Assembly: GCF_016907775.1 (NCBI RefSeq)
Contig: NZ_JAFBCO010000001.1
Coordinates: forward strand, 1,116,001 to 1,180,000
Length of the DNA: 64,000 nucleotides
Direction of reading: 5' to 3'
Source of the DNA: Pseudoglutamicibacter cumminsii
GTDB taxonomy: Bacteria; Actinomycetota; Actinomycetes; Actinomycetales; Micrococcaceae
Under the pieces are notes generated by a model. That model searched no databases, was not told the DNA's origin, and was given only the letters and a program-made list of their open reading frames with translations. Positions 1 through 9,941 of this stretch are shown here, in pieces. Within the stretch, counting starts at the first letter, position 1. The number at the start of each line of letters is the position of its first letter. The position numbers were made by a program, and so were the translations under genes.

Positions 1-548
1 AACTCCATCTCACCGAACACCTTGACGTGCCGGGTGTTGATGCCCGCGATCAGCAACACGACCGCCGCAGCCCAGATCCATTGAGGCGCGTTAGGGAACC
101 ACAACCCCATATAGACGGACACCGCGGTAACGTCCGCGATGGAGACGACGAGCATGCAGAACACGTACGTCCAGCCGGTCGTGAACCCCAGATAGCGTCC
201 GAGGTACCGGGTCGCGTAGTCAGAAAACGCGCCGGCGACGGGGTTGCGCACCGCCATCTCACCCAAGGCGCGCATCACGATGAACACCGCGGCACCTGCC
301 ACGATGTAGGCGAGCAGAACGATGGGGCCAGCGGCCTTGATAGCGTCCGCTGACCCATAGAACAGCCCGGTTCCGATCGCGGAACCGAGCGCCATGAACT
401 GGATGTGGCGCCCGGTCAGGCCTTTGGAGAGGGATGTCTGTTCAGCCTGCTGCCCGGCCTGCTCAGCCTGCTGCCCGGCCTGCTCAGCCTGCAGCCCGGC
501 CTGAGGTGAAGCGTCGGTTTCTGACGACGTGTCTCTGCTAGAACGCAT
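1..548 (-). CDS. Amino-acid permease, APC superfamily (N-terminal part only)
   Basis: Translating the minus strand from ATG at 546-548 gives an open frame running off the left edge of the window, so about 182 N-terminal residues are visible. After a roughly 40-residue hydrophilic Ala/Gln/Glu tail comes the amino-acid permease signature: [21 protein letters not shown], where the unwound first helix carries GSAIGTG, followed by several hydrophobic helices and the loop [19 protein letters not shown]. This pattern is typical of the AAT group (AroP, ProY, GabP relatives), which import amino acids with protons. The substrate cannot be told from this part. The N-terminal tail contains three 7-residue repeats and is longer than usual for the family. 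Confidence 0.88.
   Translation of the reverse strand, partial: MRSSRDTSSETDASPQAGLQAEQAGQQAEQAGQQAEQTSLSKGLTGRHIQFMALGSAIGTGLFYGSADAIKAAGPIVLLAYIVAGAAVFIVMRALGEMAVRNPVAGAFSDYATRYLGRYLGFTTGWTYVFCMLVVSIADVTAVSVYMGLWFPNAPQWIWAAAVVLLIAGINTRHVKVFGEME
442..503. repeat. Three tandem 21-bp repeats in the permease N-terminus
   Basis: The unit tcagcctgctgcccggcctg recurs three times at 21-bp spacing, the last copy with one change. It encodes repeated QAEQAGQ-type heptads on the minus strand, in frame, so copy number could vary without breaking the gene. Confidence 0.8.
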
Positions 549-712
549 GCATCGAGACTAGGCCGATCAGTGACGCAATGCACATTCACATTGGGGGTCC
601 TGCAGTCCGCCCATCGAAGTTTGGACGAACTGATCTCAAATCAGCTTAAATCGCGCATTTTCTCGGGTGTGGGATGTGCTCGCGCGAGTGCCGTGTATGC
701 CCGCACCGCCAG

Positions 713-2746
713 CTAGCTCCGGGCGGCTTCCAGGACGTCCGGGATGCATTCTTCGTTCCGCAGGCTCGTGGTGTCGCCGAGCTGTTCGCCGGTGCACGCC
801 TGGGTCAGGATGCGTCGCATGATCTTGCCGGAACGGGTTTTCGGTACGTCGGGCACAAGGATGATGCGGGCCGGCTTGGCGATGGGGCCGATCCCCTTGG
901 TTACGGTGTCGCGCAACCGTTGCGTGAACTCCGCGACAGCGTCCTTGTCGGCGGACTCGCCGAGCAAGCTCTGATCCGCCGGGACAACGAATGCGTTGGC
1001 CGCGTGGCCGGTCTTCGCGTCCGGTACGGGGCACACGCCGGCCTCCACGACGCCGGGGTCGGTCACGAGTGCGGACTCGATTTCGATGGTCGAGAGGCGG
1101 TGACCCGAGATGTTGATGACGTCGTCGGTGCGTCCGAGAATCCAGGTGTCGCCGTCGGCATCGATTTTCGCGCCGTCGCCTGCGGTGAACCAACCGTATT
1201 CGGCGTAGGCCTTCCAGTAGGAGGTGTACCAGCGTTTCGGATTGCCCCACACGGTGCGCGCCATGGATGGCGGGAACTGGGTGAGCACGATGTTGCCTTG
1301 GGTTCCGGCCGGGGTTGGGTTGCCTTGGTCGTCGACGACCACGGTTGCGACTCCTGGCATGTCACGTCCTACGCTGCCGGGCTTAACGGTGGTTGCGTCA
1401 GGCCGCGGTGTGAGGATGGTGGAGCCGGTTTCTGATTGCCACCACGTGTCGACCATGCTGATGCCGCGCTCAGGCTCCCCGGTTTCGGGGTTGGCTGGCT
1501 GGTAGGTGTCGCGGCCGATCTGTTGGCGCAGCCAGCGGGCGGCCTCTGGGTTGACGGCTTCACCCACCGTTCCGCCGAGGCGGATGCTCGAGAGGTCGTA
1601 TTCGGCCGGGATGCCGTCTGGGAACCAGCCCATGAGCGATCGTACGAGGGTTGGTGCGGTGTAGTAGGAGGTCACGCCGTAGCGTTGGATGACTTCGAAG
1701 TGCCGGCCAGGGTGTGGTGCGTTCGGTACGCCTTCGTAGATAACCTGCGTCGCGCCGGCCCCCAATGGTCCGTAGATTTCGTAGGTGTGGGCGGTGACCC
1801 ACGCGAGGTCTGCGGTGCACCAGTGCACGTCGCCCGCGCGTTGCTCTGGGGCCGGGTGGGCGAAGATCTGGTTGTAGGTGGCTACTGCTCCGGTGAGGTA
1901 GCCGCCCGTCGTGTGCACAAGGCCTTTCGGTTTCCCTGTGGTTCCAGAGGTGTACATGATGAACATCGGGTTTTCCGCATCGAACGCTTCCGCTGTGTGC
2001 TCGCGCGGCTGGCGCGGAACGATCTGGTCCCACCAGATGTCGCGCCCTTCGGTCCACGGGATGTCGCGGTGGCCGGTGCGGTCGATCACGAGCACGTGCT
2101 CAAGCTGATTGTCGCCGGACGCGGCTTCGTCCGCGATGTCTTTGACGGGCACGGCTTTGCCGCGGCGGTACTGGCCGTCGCTCGTGACGAGCAGTTTGGC
2201 GCGGGTGTCTTCGATGCGGAAGCGCAGTGCTTCCGCGCTGAAGCCACCGAAAACGAGCGAATGCACAGCCCCGATGCGTGCGCAAGCAAGCGTGATGACG
2301 ATGGTCTCGACGAGCACCGGAAGATAGACCACGACGCGGTCGCCGCGGCCGATGCCGAGTTCCGTGAGCGCGTGGGCGGCTTGCGAGACTTCCTCGGTGA
2401 GTTCGCGGTAGGTCACGGTGCGGCGGTCGCCGGGCTCGCCTTCGAAGTAGAGCGCGACCTTGTCCCCATTGCCTGCCGCTACGTGGCGGTCTGCGCAGTT
2501 GACGGCGGCGTTGAGGGTGCCTCCCGCGAACCAAGTTTGCTGGAGCCCTTCCTGAGTTTCAGGGTTGGGAGGGGTCAGCGTGTGCACGGTGTCCCAAGGG
2601 GTCTCCCAGGTGAGCTGGGCGGCCTGTTCCGCCCAGTACGCCTGATGTTCTTCGGCGCTGAGCTGCCTGGCGTCGAGCTGTGCTGTGTCCTGTGATGCGT
2701 CCTGTGCGGAGGCGGCTTGATGCGCGGGTGTTGACGTCAATGTCAT
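713..2746 (-). CDS. acsA: Acetate--CoA ligase (acetyl-CoA synthetase)
   Basis: This 677-residue adenylate-forming enzyme makes acetyl-CoA from acetate, ATP and CoA in the cytoplasm. The ATP-binding loop YTSGTTGKPKG, the motif WWQSETGS, the adenylation motif FTAGDGAKIDADGDTWILGR, the hinge GRTDDVINISGHRLS and the C-terminal SGKIMRR with the lysine normally controlled by acetylation are all present and in order. Length is normal for the family apart from an Ala/Gln-rich N-terminus. The start codon has a GGAG about nine bases upstream. A sirtuin-type deacetylase lies in the same window (37075-37848) and could in principle activate this enzyme, but nothing in the sequence links the two directly. 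Confidence 0.96.
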   Translation of the reverse strand: MTLTSTPAHQAASAQDASQDTAQLDARQLSAEEHQAYWAEQAAQLTWETPWDTVHTLTPPNPETQEGLQQTWFAGGTLNAAVNCADRHVAAGNGDKVALYFEGEPGDRRTVTYRELTEEVSQAAHALTELGIGRGDRVVVYLPVLVETIVITLACARIGAVHSLVFGGFSAEALRFRIEDTRAKLLVTSDGQYRRGKAVPVKDIADEAASGDNQLEHVLVIDRTGHRDIPWTEGRDIWWDQIVPRQPREHTAEAFDAENPMFIMYTSGTTGKPKGLVHTTGGYLTGAVATYNQIFAHPAPEQRAGDVHWCTADLAWVTAHTYEIYGPLGAGATQVIYEGVPNAPHPGRHFEVIQRYGVTSYYTAPTLVRSLMGWFPDGIPAEYDLSSIRLGGTVGEAVNPEAARWLRQQIGRDTYQPANPETGEPERGISMVDTWWQSETGSTILTPRPDATTVKPGSVGRDMPGVATVVVDDQGNPTPAGTQGNIVLTQFPPSMARTVWGNPKRWYTSYWKAYAEYGWFTAGDGAKIDADGDTWILGRTDDVINISGHRLSTIEIESALVTDPGVVEAGVCPVPDAKTGHAANAFVVPADQSLLGESADKDAVAEFTQRLRDTVTKGIGPIAKPARIILVPDVPKTRSGKIMRRILTQACTGEQLGDTTSLRNEECIPDVLEAARS

Positions 2747-2907
2747 GCTTTGTCACTCCATCGATCCTGGCGTGAGCACCATGCCCGTCGTAACCGGGGT
2801 GGTTGCTGCGGCGTCGTAGAGCCAGATCTCTCAGCCGCTCTGGATGGTTGTGGTGTCCATAGTGGGTGACGAAGGCGGCCTCACGCAAATCAGGTGGGCG
2901 TGTGTGT

Positions 2908-2923
2908 CATGTTGCTCAACATG
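2908..2923. promoter_or_regulatory. 16-bp perfect palindrome upstream of acsA
   Basis: The sequence catgttgctcaacatg is a perfect inverted repeat (7-bp arms, 2-bp centre) about 165 bases upstream of the acsA start, in the only non-coding stretch before that gene. It could be an operator, but I do not recognise the factor. It is also close to the 3' end of the next gene. Confidence 0.3.
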
Positions 2924-2987
2924 GGCACGTTCGCAAGGTAGCGAAAGTGCCCGATGCGGTGGTTGCGTCGTTAACGGCTCTCGCGCT

Positions 2988-3968
2988 TCAGCGGTTGTTA
3001 CGTGCTTGCTTGAGGCGCCATTTAGGCATCGCCGATGTGAGATGTCCGGTGGCTGCGCGGCTGGATGCGGAAGCTTGCCTTGCTTGTGCTCGCTTGGATT
3101 GTGTTTGTTGGACCCGCCGTTTATGGATGCGGTGCTGGTGCTCAATTCGCTGCTGACTCAGACGTTGGTTCTGAGTGACCGAGCCGCCGGCTTCCCCATG
3201 AGTGGCCACCGCATCGGAAGCTGAGTCTGTGGTGCCGTCCGTACGGGAGCCAGCCGCCGCATCGATCACCGGGATCGCGCCCGTGGACGGGTTCGCGCTG
3301 CGGGCCTCACGCCGCAAGATGGACGGGATGCGGCGGCGAGGCAAGCGGATTTCCGTGGGGCCCGGCAAGTATAGGTTGTACTTCTGGGCCAGAATCACCA
3401 GGATTCCGACGCTGAACATCGCAACGAACATGCCCCAGTCGGAGAGCTTGAGGTAGAAAAACAGCAGCATCTGTACCGAACCGAACAGCGAGGCCGTCGC
3501 GTACAGCGGGGAGCGCCTGAACACGGTCGGGACCTGACCGACCATGAAGTCGCGGATCATGCCGCCACCCACCGCCGTCATGACGCCCATCAAAAGCGAC
3601 GGTAACCAATCCAAGCCGGCGGAGAGCGCTTTGAGGGTTCCGGTGGCCGACCACGCACCCAATGCGAGGCCGTCCAGCAGAGTGAGTGTGCGCGTCGTCC
3701 ACTTGCCGTTGAGCGGCATGAGGAACGCGATGAACGCACCTAGGATCGCGGCCGGCAGATACCACGGGTTGGTGGTTGCGACGGGTGGGCCTTGGTCGAT
3801 CATGAGGTCGCGGACAATGCCGCCGCCGAGCGCGGTGACGATCGCCATGACGACGAAACCGACGGGGTCAAAGTTCAGTCGCCGAGCAATCACCCCGCCC
3901 ATGATCCCGTTGATGACAAGCGCGATGATATCGACGGTCAAGAAAACTTCTGGCCGTGCAAATTCCAC
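2988..3968 (-). CDS. TRIC/UPF0126 family membrane protein with long basic tail
   Basis: The first ~205 residues form a polytopic membrane protein with two internal repeats, each with a glycine-rich motif (TALGGGIVRDLM and TAVGGGMIRDFM). This is the signature of the UPF0126/TRIC cation-channel family (YadS, YicG relatives); some bacterial members conduct monovalent cations and others are linked to glycine uptake. The start is GTG at 3966-3968 behind AAGGG. After the last helix there is a ~110-residue hydrophilic tail rich in Arg, Gln and Ala, which is unusual because family members normally end soon after the seventh helix. It may be a low-conservation cytoplasmic extension. No operon partner is evident. 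Confidence 0.87.
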   Translation of the reverse strand: MEFARPEVFLTVDIIALVINGIMGGVIARRLNFDPVGFVVMAIVTALGGGIVRDLMIDQGPPVATTNPWYLPAAILGAFIAFLMPLNGKWTTRTLTLLDGLALGAWSATGTLKALSAGLDWLPSLLMGVMTAVGGGMIRDFMVGQVPTVFRRSPLYATASLFGSVQMLLFFYLKLSDWGMFVAMFSVGILVILAQKYNLYLPGPTEIRLPRRRIPSILRREARSANPSTGAIPVIDAAAGSRTDGTTDSASDAVATHGEAGGSVTQNQRLSQQRIEHQHRIHKRRVQQTQSKRAQARQASASSRAATGHLTSAMPKWRLKQARNNR

Positions 3969-4093
3969 GTCGCCATAGCCCTTTCGTCCGCAGAAATAAC
4001 TGCCCTGAGCATATGCCCTGGGGCGGTGCGATGCTTCCGAAAGTGTAGTAGCCGGTTAGCTTGTGTCATTTTTTGTCATCGGGATTACGCGAT

Positions 4094-4124
4094 TTGCGTG
4101 AGGTGCCGGGTATGGCTTTATGCT
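4094..4124 (+). promoter_or_regulatory. Possible promoter for the riboswitch transcript
   Basis: TATGCT at 4119-4124 is a fair -10 element, 11 bases before the riboswitch begins. TTGCGT at 4094-4099 is the best -35, but the 19-base spacing is long. Bases 3969-4093, between the divergent start of the membrane-protein gene and this site, show no other clear feature. Confidence 0.35.
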
Positions 4125-4134
4125 GAATCCGTAT

Positions 4135-4242
4135 CCATCCAGAGCGGCCGAGAGATCTGGCTCGTAGACGCCGCAGCAACCATCCCGATGGATTCCCTAG
4201 CAGGAATCGTGAGGGAAAGGTGCTCCCGCCAGAAGACGATGG
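4135..4242 (+). promoter_or_regulatory. SAM-I (S-box) riboswitch
   Basis: The core follows the S-box consensus in its actinobacterial form: cagagcggccgagagatctgg, then GACGCCGCAGCAACC, then AAGGTGCTCCCGCCAG, closed by a P1 helix pairing ccatc (4135-4139) with gatgg (4238-4242). S-boxes bind S-adenosylmethionine and switch off sulfur-assimilation or methionine genes when it is abundant. It sits directly in front of the FMN monooxygenase at 4276, which ties that enzyme to sulfur supply. Confidence 0.85.
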
Positions 4243-4262
4243 CGCAGCATTTCAGGGCTGCG
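4243..4262 (+). promoter_or_regulatory. Hairpin between riboswitch and ribosome binding site
   Basis: CGCAGC (4243-4248) pairs with GCTGCG (4257-4262), ending just before the GGAAAGGG ribosome binding site. There is no U-run, so control of translation rather than termination is the more likely output of the riboswitch. This is inference from position. Confidence 0.45.
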
Positions 4263-4275
4263 GGAAAGGGTTAGC

Positions 4276-5712
4276 ATGTCGTCTGAAAAACCTATTCTTC
4301 TCAACGCTTTTGCGATGAACACGATTGGTCACCAGTCCCCAGGCCTGTGGAAGCACCCTGAGGACACGTCGCGGGATTACAACAAGCTTTCTCACTGGGT
4401 TGAGCTTGCGCAGATCCTCGAAGAGGGCCGTTTTGCCGCCCTGTTCATCGCCGATGTGATGGGTGTCTATGACGCCTATCAGAACTCTCCAGAGACCGCG
4501 CTGCGTTCGGGCGCCCAGATCCCGTTGGCTGATCCGGCGGTCATCGTTTCGGCTATGGCGGCGGCGACCAAGAACCTCGGTTTCGGCGTGACAGCTGGCA
4601 CCGCTTACGAGCACCCGGTTGGCTTGGCCCGCCGCTTGGCGAGCTTGGACCACTACACTGGCGGCCGCGTCGGCTGGAACGTTGTGACTGGCTACCTTGA
4701 GTCTGCGGCGAAGAACTTTGGCCAGACGCGCCAGATGGAGCACGACGAACGCTACGATCACGCGGACGAGTACATCGACGTTGTTTACAAGCTGTTGGAG
4801 GGTTCGTGGGAGGACGATGCGGTTGTTGCTGACCGCGAATCCGGCCTGTTTGTGGACCCGGACAAGGTGCACGAGATCGAGCACGAAGGTCAGTGGTTCA
4901 ACGTTCCGGGCATCGCGATCACGGAGCCTTCCCGCCAGCGCACGCCGGTGATTTTCCAGGCTGGTGCGTCGTCTCGCGGTATGGCTTTCGCGGGTAAGCA
5001 CGCTGAGGCTGTGTTTCTTTCGCAGGCGACCAAGGAAGGTCTGGCCAAGACGGTTAAGAAGATCCGCGAGGCTACCGTTGCGGCCGGCCGTAACGCTGAT
5101 GACGTCAAGATTTTCGCGATGATTACCCCTGTTGTGGGTAAGACGAACGAGGAAGCGTGGGAGAAGTTCCGCGAATATCAGTCGTACGCGGATGAGCAGG
5201 GCGCGTTGGCGCTGCTGGCGGGCTGGACGGGCATCGACTTGTCTGAATACCCGTTGGACGCGGTGATTGGTGAGGACGTGGAGTCCAACGCGATCCAGTC
5301 TGCTGTGAGCATGTTCCAGGCGGCTTCGGGTGATTCCGATAAGCCGTGGAATGTGGGCCAGCTGGCTCGCTACATCGGTGTGGGTGGCTTCGGTCCGGTT
5401 GCCGTGGGTACCGGCCGCGAGATTGCCGAGCAGTTCCAGGAATGGGTCCGCGACACCGGTGTGGACGGCTTTAACGTCGCTTACGCGGTCAAGCCGGGCA
5501 CATTCCGCGACGTCGTTGACTATGTGATTCCGGAGCTTGAAGCCCTGGGTGTCTATCCGACCGCAGAAGAGTTCGCCGAGGACACGGTCGCGTGGGACGC
5601 GGACCGTCCTGTTGAGGATCAGACCGGCTCTTCTTTGCGTCACGCTTTGTTCGGTCGTGGCGACCGTCTGCCGGAGAACCACCCGGGTGCGGCGGTGCGT
5701 CGCGGTAAGTGA
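4276..5712 (+). CDS. NtaA/SnaA/DmoA-type FMN-dependent monooxygenase
   Basis: This 478-residue protein of the bacterial luciferase-like class has the family hallmarks: LLNAFAMNTIGHQSPGLWKHP at the start, the long insertion typical of the NtaA/SnaA/DszA/DmoA branch, GRVGWNVVTGYL, and QAGASSRGMAFAGKHAEAVF in the FMN phosphate region. These enzymes use reduced FMN from a partner reductase and oxygen to attack sulfones, dimethyl sulfide, aminopolycarboxylates or similar substrates. The SAM riboswitch directly upstream indicates induction under sulfur or methionine shortage, so release of sulfur from an organosulfur compound is the best guess. No flavin reductase gene is adjacent. GGAAAGGG precedes the ATG by a normal distance. 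Confidence 0.9.
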   Translation: MSSEKPILLNAFAMNTIGHQSPGLWKHPEDTSRDYNKLSHWVELAQILEEGRFAALFIADVMGVYDAYQNSPETALRSGAQIPLADPAVIVSAMAAATKNLGFGVTAGTAYEHPVGLARRLASLDHYTGGRVGWNVVTGYLESAAKNFGQTRQMEHDERYDHADEYIDVVYKLLEGSWEDDAVVADRESGLFVDPDKVHEIEHEGQWFNVPGIAITEPSRQRTPVIFQAGASSRGMAFAGKHAEAVFLSQATKEGLAKTVKKIREATVAAGRNADDVKIFAMITPVVGKTNEEAWEKFREYQSYADEQGALALLAGWTGIDLSEYPLDAVIGEDVESNAIQSAVSMFQAASGDSDKPWNVGQLARYIGVGGFGPVAVGTGREIAEQFQEWVRDTGVDGFNVAYAVKPGTFRDVVDYVIPELEALGVYPTAEEFAEDTVAWDADRPVEDQTGSSLRHALFGRGDRLPENHPGAAVRRGK

Positions 5713-5811
5713 AAGAATCCTTTCACCTATTGACTATGCTTTGGGGACACATGAAGATGTGAACTATGTAGGCATGTTGTGTGCCTTATGACCAGGGTAG
5801 GGAAATAAGAC

Positions 5812-6777
5812 ATGAAGGAAACGCGAGGTTGCGACGCTAGACGAGTGTGTCAGCGCGCGCCTCGCGTTTCTTTTGCTGTTAAAGCGGGCCTGGGATTCAA
5901 GGTGGGCATCGGCTTCGCGGTGTTCGGTGTTGCGTGTGCGTATCCGGTGCTGAACACTCAAGCCGTCGATGCGGCACACGCGGTAGTTGCGGTTGCTTCG
6001 ACTAACGCTGTGGGCACGGATTCTGTTGTTACGGTTGAGGGTTCGGCTGAACGAGCGTCCGAACGCTCGGACCGTAATTCGAGCTCACCAGCGGCTTCAT
6101 TGGGTCCGACACCAACGGTGACACCGCCAGCGAATCCATCGCCGTCCGAGACCGCGCCCTCTGGCACTGCACCAGCGGAACCGGCGCCAACGACAACGAC
6201 GCCAACGTCTTCGGAACCATCAACTTCGGACCCAAGGACCCCGAACCCTACGCAACCAGGCCCTACGGACCCGAGCGCTACGAACCCGAGTCCGACGCAT
6301 CCAAGCCCTACGGCACCGAGTGAGGGGCTCACGCCGACGGGTGAGCCGCTCCCGGGTGACCTGCCCACGGCATCGCCGAGCGACAGTGGCCAGTCGAGCG
6401 AAAAGGCAATCGTATCTGAGACGCCGATCGACGCCCCGGCACACGCAACCACTGTTGATACGCAACCAAGCAAAATCCACGGCGGGCCGGGGATGGCCAC
6501 ACCTCAAGGCGTCAAACCGGCCCCAGTGAAGCGTGCCCCTGTGAAGCTGCGCGAAGTCCCGAACGAGACTCCGCCGACAAGCGGCACTCCTACGAGCACC
6601 AAGATGCACGTGATCTACAAAGTCGAGAAAGCCCCTGAACCGACGTTAGGCACCGTGAACGTTGAACCTGTAGCGGACGTTAACGAGACCGCTAAAGGCA
6701 TCGGCACTGCGGTTGGCGGTGGGATCGCGCTGTTCGCGATCGCTCTGTGGGGTCTGTTGCGCGGCCGGAAAATCTAA
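5812..6777 (+). CDS. Pro/Thr/Ser-rich membrane-anchored surface protein
   Basis: I do not recognise a family. The 321-residue product has a basic N-terminus followed by a hydrophobic signal or anchor (around residues 25-45), a long low-complexity stretch rich in Pro, Thr and Ser with runs such as PSPTHPSPTAPS (around 95-190), and a C-terminal helix (GGGIALFAIALWGLL) ending in RGRKI. The stalk-and-anchor layout suits a wall-spanning surface protein, perhaps O-glycosylated. There is no LPXTG-like motif before the last helix, so membrane anchoring is more likely than sortase attachment. GTAGGGAAATAAGAC precedes the ATG. A 7-bp hairpin (gtgaaag/ctttcac) lies just after the previous gene's stop. 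Confidence 0.7.
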   Translation: MKETRGCDARRVCQRAPRVSFAVKAGLGFKVGIGFAVFGVACAYPVLNTQAVDAAHAVVAVASTNAVGTDSVVTVEGSAERASERSDRNSSSPAASLGPTPTVTPPANPSPSETAPSGTAPAEPAPTTTTPTSSEPSTSDPRTPNPTQPGPTDPSATNPSPTHPSPTAPSEGLTPTGEPLPGDLPTASPSDSGQSSEKAIVSETPIDAPAHATTVDTQPSKIHGGPGMATPQGVKPAPVKRAPVKLREVPNETPPTSGTPTSTKMHVIYKVEKAPEPTLGTVNVEPVADVNETAKGIGTAVGGGIALFAIALWGLLRGRKI

Positions 6778-6797
6778 CCAGATAAGGCTTTTTAACA

Positions 6798-6838
6798 AGC
6801 GAAGGTGTGGGCACCAGGTTGATGCCCACACCTTCGCT
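6798..6838. terminator. Bidirectional terminator between convergent genes
   Basis: A perfect 16-bp stem (AGCGAAGGTGTGGGCA at 6798-6813 with its complement at 6823-6838) and a 9-base loop separate the surface-protein gene from purL, which is transcribed towards it. Confidence 0.85.
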
Positions 6839-6876
6839 GTATTCGATGGATGCGCTAGGTTACTCAGCGCATCGGC

Positions 6877-9183
6877 TTAGCCGAAGTAGCGCTCCATGGT
6901 TTTGCCCCAGCCTTCGCGAACCTCGTCGAGGGTCGCGGAGAACTCGCCCTGAACCTCGATAGCGTTCGACGACGCATCGACCACACCAAGGCGAACGTGC
7001 GCGAAGCCGCGTGCCGCAGCCATAGCGGTGAAACGTTCCTCTTCGGAACGTGGCAAGCACACGAGTGCGCGAGCCTGCGACTCGGAGAACAGAGCGGTGA
7101 ACGTATCGATGCCGTCACGCTGCTTGAGCTCATCCAGGTTGACACGCACGCCAACGCCGTAGCGCATCGACATCTCAACCAGGCCGGCAGCGAGGCCGCC
7201 TTCGGAGAGGTCGTGTGCGGCATCGAACATGCCGTCGCGGGAACCAGAAACCAGGAGCTGGCCGAGCGTGCGCTCGGCGTCCAAATCAACCTTCGGAGGA
7301 AGGCCGCCGAGGTGGTCACGCATCGCAGCGAATTCGGAGCCGTCCAGCTCATCGCGGGTCACGCCGAGCAGGTAGACGGCGTTGCCGTCGTGCTCTTCAC
7401 GCCAACCGGAAACGGTGCGTGCCGTGACGTCGTCAAAGCGACCCATGACACCCACTACAGGGGTCGGGTGGATCGGGGTCTCACCGGTCTGGTTGTAGAG
7501 CGAAACGTTACCGCCAGTGACCGGAACCTGCAGCTCGAGGCATGCATCCGAAAGGCCCTCAATCGCCTGAACCAGCTGCCACATCACGTTCGGGTCCTCA
7601 GGGGAACCGAAGTTCAAGCAGTCGGTCACGGCCATCGGGGTAGCGCCCGAGGTCGCGACGTTGCGGTACGCCTCAGCCAAAGCCAGCTGAGCGCCAGCGT
7701 ACGGATCAAGGTAGGCGTAGCGGCCGTTCGCGTCGGTTGCGAAACCAACACCCATGCCGGTGTTCTCGTCAACGCGAATCACGCCGGCATCGTCAGGGGA
7801 CGCCATTGCCGTGTTACCGCCAACGTTGGCGTCGAACTGCTGGGTGACCCACGACTTATCGCACAGGTTAGGGCGCGCCATGAGCTCAAGCATCGCCTGC
7901 TTGAGGTCCTCGCCCTGTTCCGGCAGGTTCTTACCGGCCTCGGAGGAGCGGAACGTGTCAGCCTGCAGCGCGTCCTGGTAGTCAGGGCGAGCGTATGGAC
8001 GGTCGTATTCAGGGCCCTCTTCAGCGGCGGTCTGCGGATCGATGTCCACGATGACCTCGCCGTTCCAGGTGATGATGAGGCGTGGTTCCTCGGTGATCTC
8101 ACCGATCCAGGAGTATTCGACACCGTAGTGTTCCAGGACCTTCTCGAACGCTTCAGCGTTCTCGGGGGTCACCACGGCCATCATGCGTTCCTGAGATTCA
8201 GACATCAGGATTTCGGATGGGTTGAGGCTTGGGTCGCGCAACAGCACGTCCTTGAGCTCAACGTTCATGCCCACGCCACCGTTGGAGGCGAGCTCGCTGG
8301 TTGCGCAGGAAATACCTGCCGCGCCGAGGTCCTGGATCGCGACGACGAGCTCTTCACGGAACAAGTCAAGGCAGCATTCGATGAGGACCTTCTCAGCGAA
8401 CGGGTCGCCCACCTGAACGGCAGGGCGCTTGGATGGCTTGTCTTCTTCGAAGGAAGCGGAAGCCAGAACCGAGGTGCCGCCGATGCCGTCGCCGCCGGTG
8501 CGCGCACCGAACAGGACCACACGGTTGCCTTCGCCCTTAGCGTTCGCGAGGTGGATGTCCTCGTGACGCATCACGCCCACAGCGAGCGCGTTGACGAGCG
8601 GATTGCCCTGGTAGACGGGGTCGAACACGGTTTCGCCGCCGATGTTCGGCAGGCCGAGCGAGTTACCGTAGCCGCCGATGCCGGCCACGGCGCCGTGTAC
8701 GACGCGGGCGGTGTCTGGGTGGTCGATCGCGCCGAAACGCAGCGGGTCCATGACCGCTACGGGGCGGGCACCCATCGAGATGATGTCGCGAACAATACCG
8801 CCGATGCCGGTAGCGGCACCCTGGTACGGCTCAACGTAGGACGGCGAGTTGTGGGACTCGATCTTGAAGGTTACGGCCCAGCCGTCACCGAGGTCGGTCA
8901 CGCCAGCGTTCTGGCCCATACCGACCAGGGTGTGCTTCTTCATCTCGTCGTCGACCTTCTTACCGAAGGAACGGAGGTGAATCTTCGACGACTTGTAGGA
9001 AGCGTGCTCCGACCACATCACGGAGTAGATCGCGAGCTCGGAATCCGTTGGGCGGCGGCCGAGGATCTTCTTGATGTCCTCGTATTCGTTTTCCTTGAGC
9101 CCCAGTTCAGCCCACGGCTGTTCGACGTTTGGGGTGGATTCGGCGTCAGCGACGGTGTCAAGGATGAAGTCTTGGGTGGTCAC
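6877..9183 (-). CDS. purL: Phosphoribosylformylglycinamidine synthase, large subunit II
   Basis: At 768 residues this is the small-form PurL that works with separate PurS and PurQ to convert FGAR to FGAM in purine synthesis. Typical motifs are [16 protein letters not shown] near the N-terminus, [37 protein letters not shown], the FGAR-binding SESQERM, and a second half-domain beginning near the [14 protein letters not shown] segment. The ATG overlaps the purQ stop codon by 4 bases (purQ is upstream on this strand), so the two are translationally coupled. Nothing unusual is seen. Confidence 0.97.
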   Translation of the reverse strand: MTTQDFILDTVADAESTPNVEQPWAELGLKENEYEDIKKILGRRPTDSELAIYSVMWSEHASYKSSKIHLRSFGKKVDDEMKKHTLVGMGQNAGVTDLGDGWAVTFKIESHNSPSYVEPYQGAATGIGGIVRDIISMGARPVAVMDPLRFGAIDHPDTARVVHGAVAGIGGYGNSLGLPNIGGETVFDPVYQGNPLVNALAVGVMRHEDIHLANAKGEGNRVVLFGARTGGDGIGGTSVLASASFEEDKPSKRPAVQVGDPFAEKVLIECCLDLFREELVVAIQDLGAAGISCATSELASNGGVGMNVELKDVLLRDPSLNPSEILMSESQERMMAVVTPENAEAFEKVLEHYGVEYSWIGEITEEPRLIITWNGEVIVDIDPQTAAEEGPEYDRPYARPDYQDALQADTFRSSEAGKNLPEQGEDLKQAMLELMARPNLCDKSWVTQQFDANVGGNTAMASPDDAGVIRVDENTGMGVGFATDANGRYAYLDPYAGAQLALAEAYRNVATSGATPMAVTDCLNFGSPEDPNVMWQLVQAIEGLSDACLELQVPVTGGNVSLYNQTGETPIHPTPVVGVMGRFDDVTARTVSGWREEHDGNAVYLLGVTRDELDGSEFAAMRDHLGGLPPKVDLDAERTLGQLLVSGSRDGMFDAAHDLSEGGLAAGLVEMSMRYGVGVRVNLDELKQRDGIDTFTALFSESQARALVCLPRSEEERFTAMAAARGFAHVRLGVVDASSNAIEVQGEFSATLDEVREGWGKTMERYFG

Positions 9184-9941
9184 TTGGCGTCCTCCACGAA
9201 GTTGCTAATCAAGGAAGTGAACACGGTCAGGCCGTCACGGCCGCGGCCGTCGTCGGGACCAAAGCCCAGCTCAACTGCGTGCTCTGGGTGAGGCATCAGA
9301 CCAACCACGTTGCCGGCTTCGTTTGTGATGCCAGCGATGCTGCGGCGGGAGCCGTTCGGGTTCCAGCCTTCGTAGCGGAACACCACGCGACCCTCGGCTT
9401 CGAGCATGTCGAGGGTCTTTTCGTCAGCGACGTACTGGCCGTCCTGGTTCTTCAGCGGGTAGACCACGCTCTGGTTCTTCTCGTACAGGCGGGTCCACTT
9501 GGTCTCGTTGTTTTCGATGGTCAGCGGCTGATCGCGGCGAATGAACTTGAGGTGATCGTTCTTGATCATCGAACCTGGAAGCAGGTGAGCTTCCGTGAGG
9601 ACCTGGAAACCGTTGCAGATGCCGAGCACTGGGAGCTTATCGTCCGAGTTCGCGGCGTCGATGATGCTGTCCATGACCGGCGCGAAACGAGCGATAGCGC
9701 CCGGGCGCAGGTAGTCGCCGTAGGAGAACCCGCCGGCGATCACAACAGCCTGAACATCCTTGAGGTCGCCATCCGCGTGCCACAGGTTCACTGGCTCGCC
9801 ACCGGCCAAGCGCACCGCACGGCACGCATCGCGGTCATCGAGCGTTCCAGGGAACGTGACAACGCCGATCTTGACACCCGAGTTCGGGTAGGTGTCCACG
9901 GAGTTATCAACCAAGAAAGGGAAATCGGTGGTGCGGGGCAT
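9180..9941 (-). CDS. purQ: Phosphoribosylformylglycinamidine synthase, glutaminase subunit I
   Basis: PurQ hydrolyses glutamine and passes ammonia to PurL. The class-I glutaminase features are present: PGTLDDRD and [12 protein letters not shown] near residues 31-81, the nucleophile Cys in GICNGFQ (about residue 109), and the His-Glu pair in MPHPEHA near residue 227. The start shares one base with the purS stop (TAATG), showing coupling within a purS-purQ-purL operon. The protein has about 22 residues before the usual [10 protein letters not shown] start, and no alternative initiator lies at that point. Confidence 0.97.
   Translation of the reverse strand: MPRTTDFPFLVDNSVDTYPNSGVKIGVVTFPGTLDDRDACRAVRLAGGEPVNLWHADGDLKDVQAVVIAGGFSYGDYLRPGAIARFAPVMDSIIDAANSDDKLPVLGICNGFQVLTEAHLLPGSMIKNDHLKFIRRDQPLTIENNETKWTRLYEKNQSVVYPLKNQDGQYVADEKTLDMLEAEGRVVFRYEGWNPNGSRRSIAGITNEAGNVVGLMPHPEHAVELGFGPDDGRGRDGLTVFTSLISNFVEDAK

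Noticed and set aside
4252-5682. 476-codon minus-strand frame opposite the monooxygenase
   Set aside because: Shadow frame: low-complexity composition and no motif; the plus-strand gene has a riboswitch and family motifs.
6997-9291. 764-codon plus-strand frame opposite purL
   Set aside because: Mirror frame of purL with no recognisable domain.
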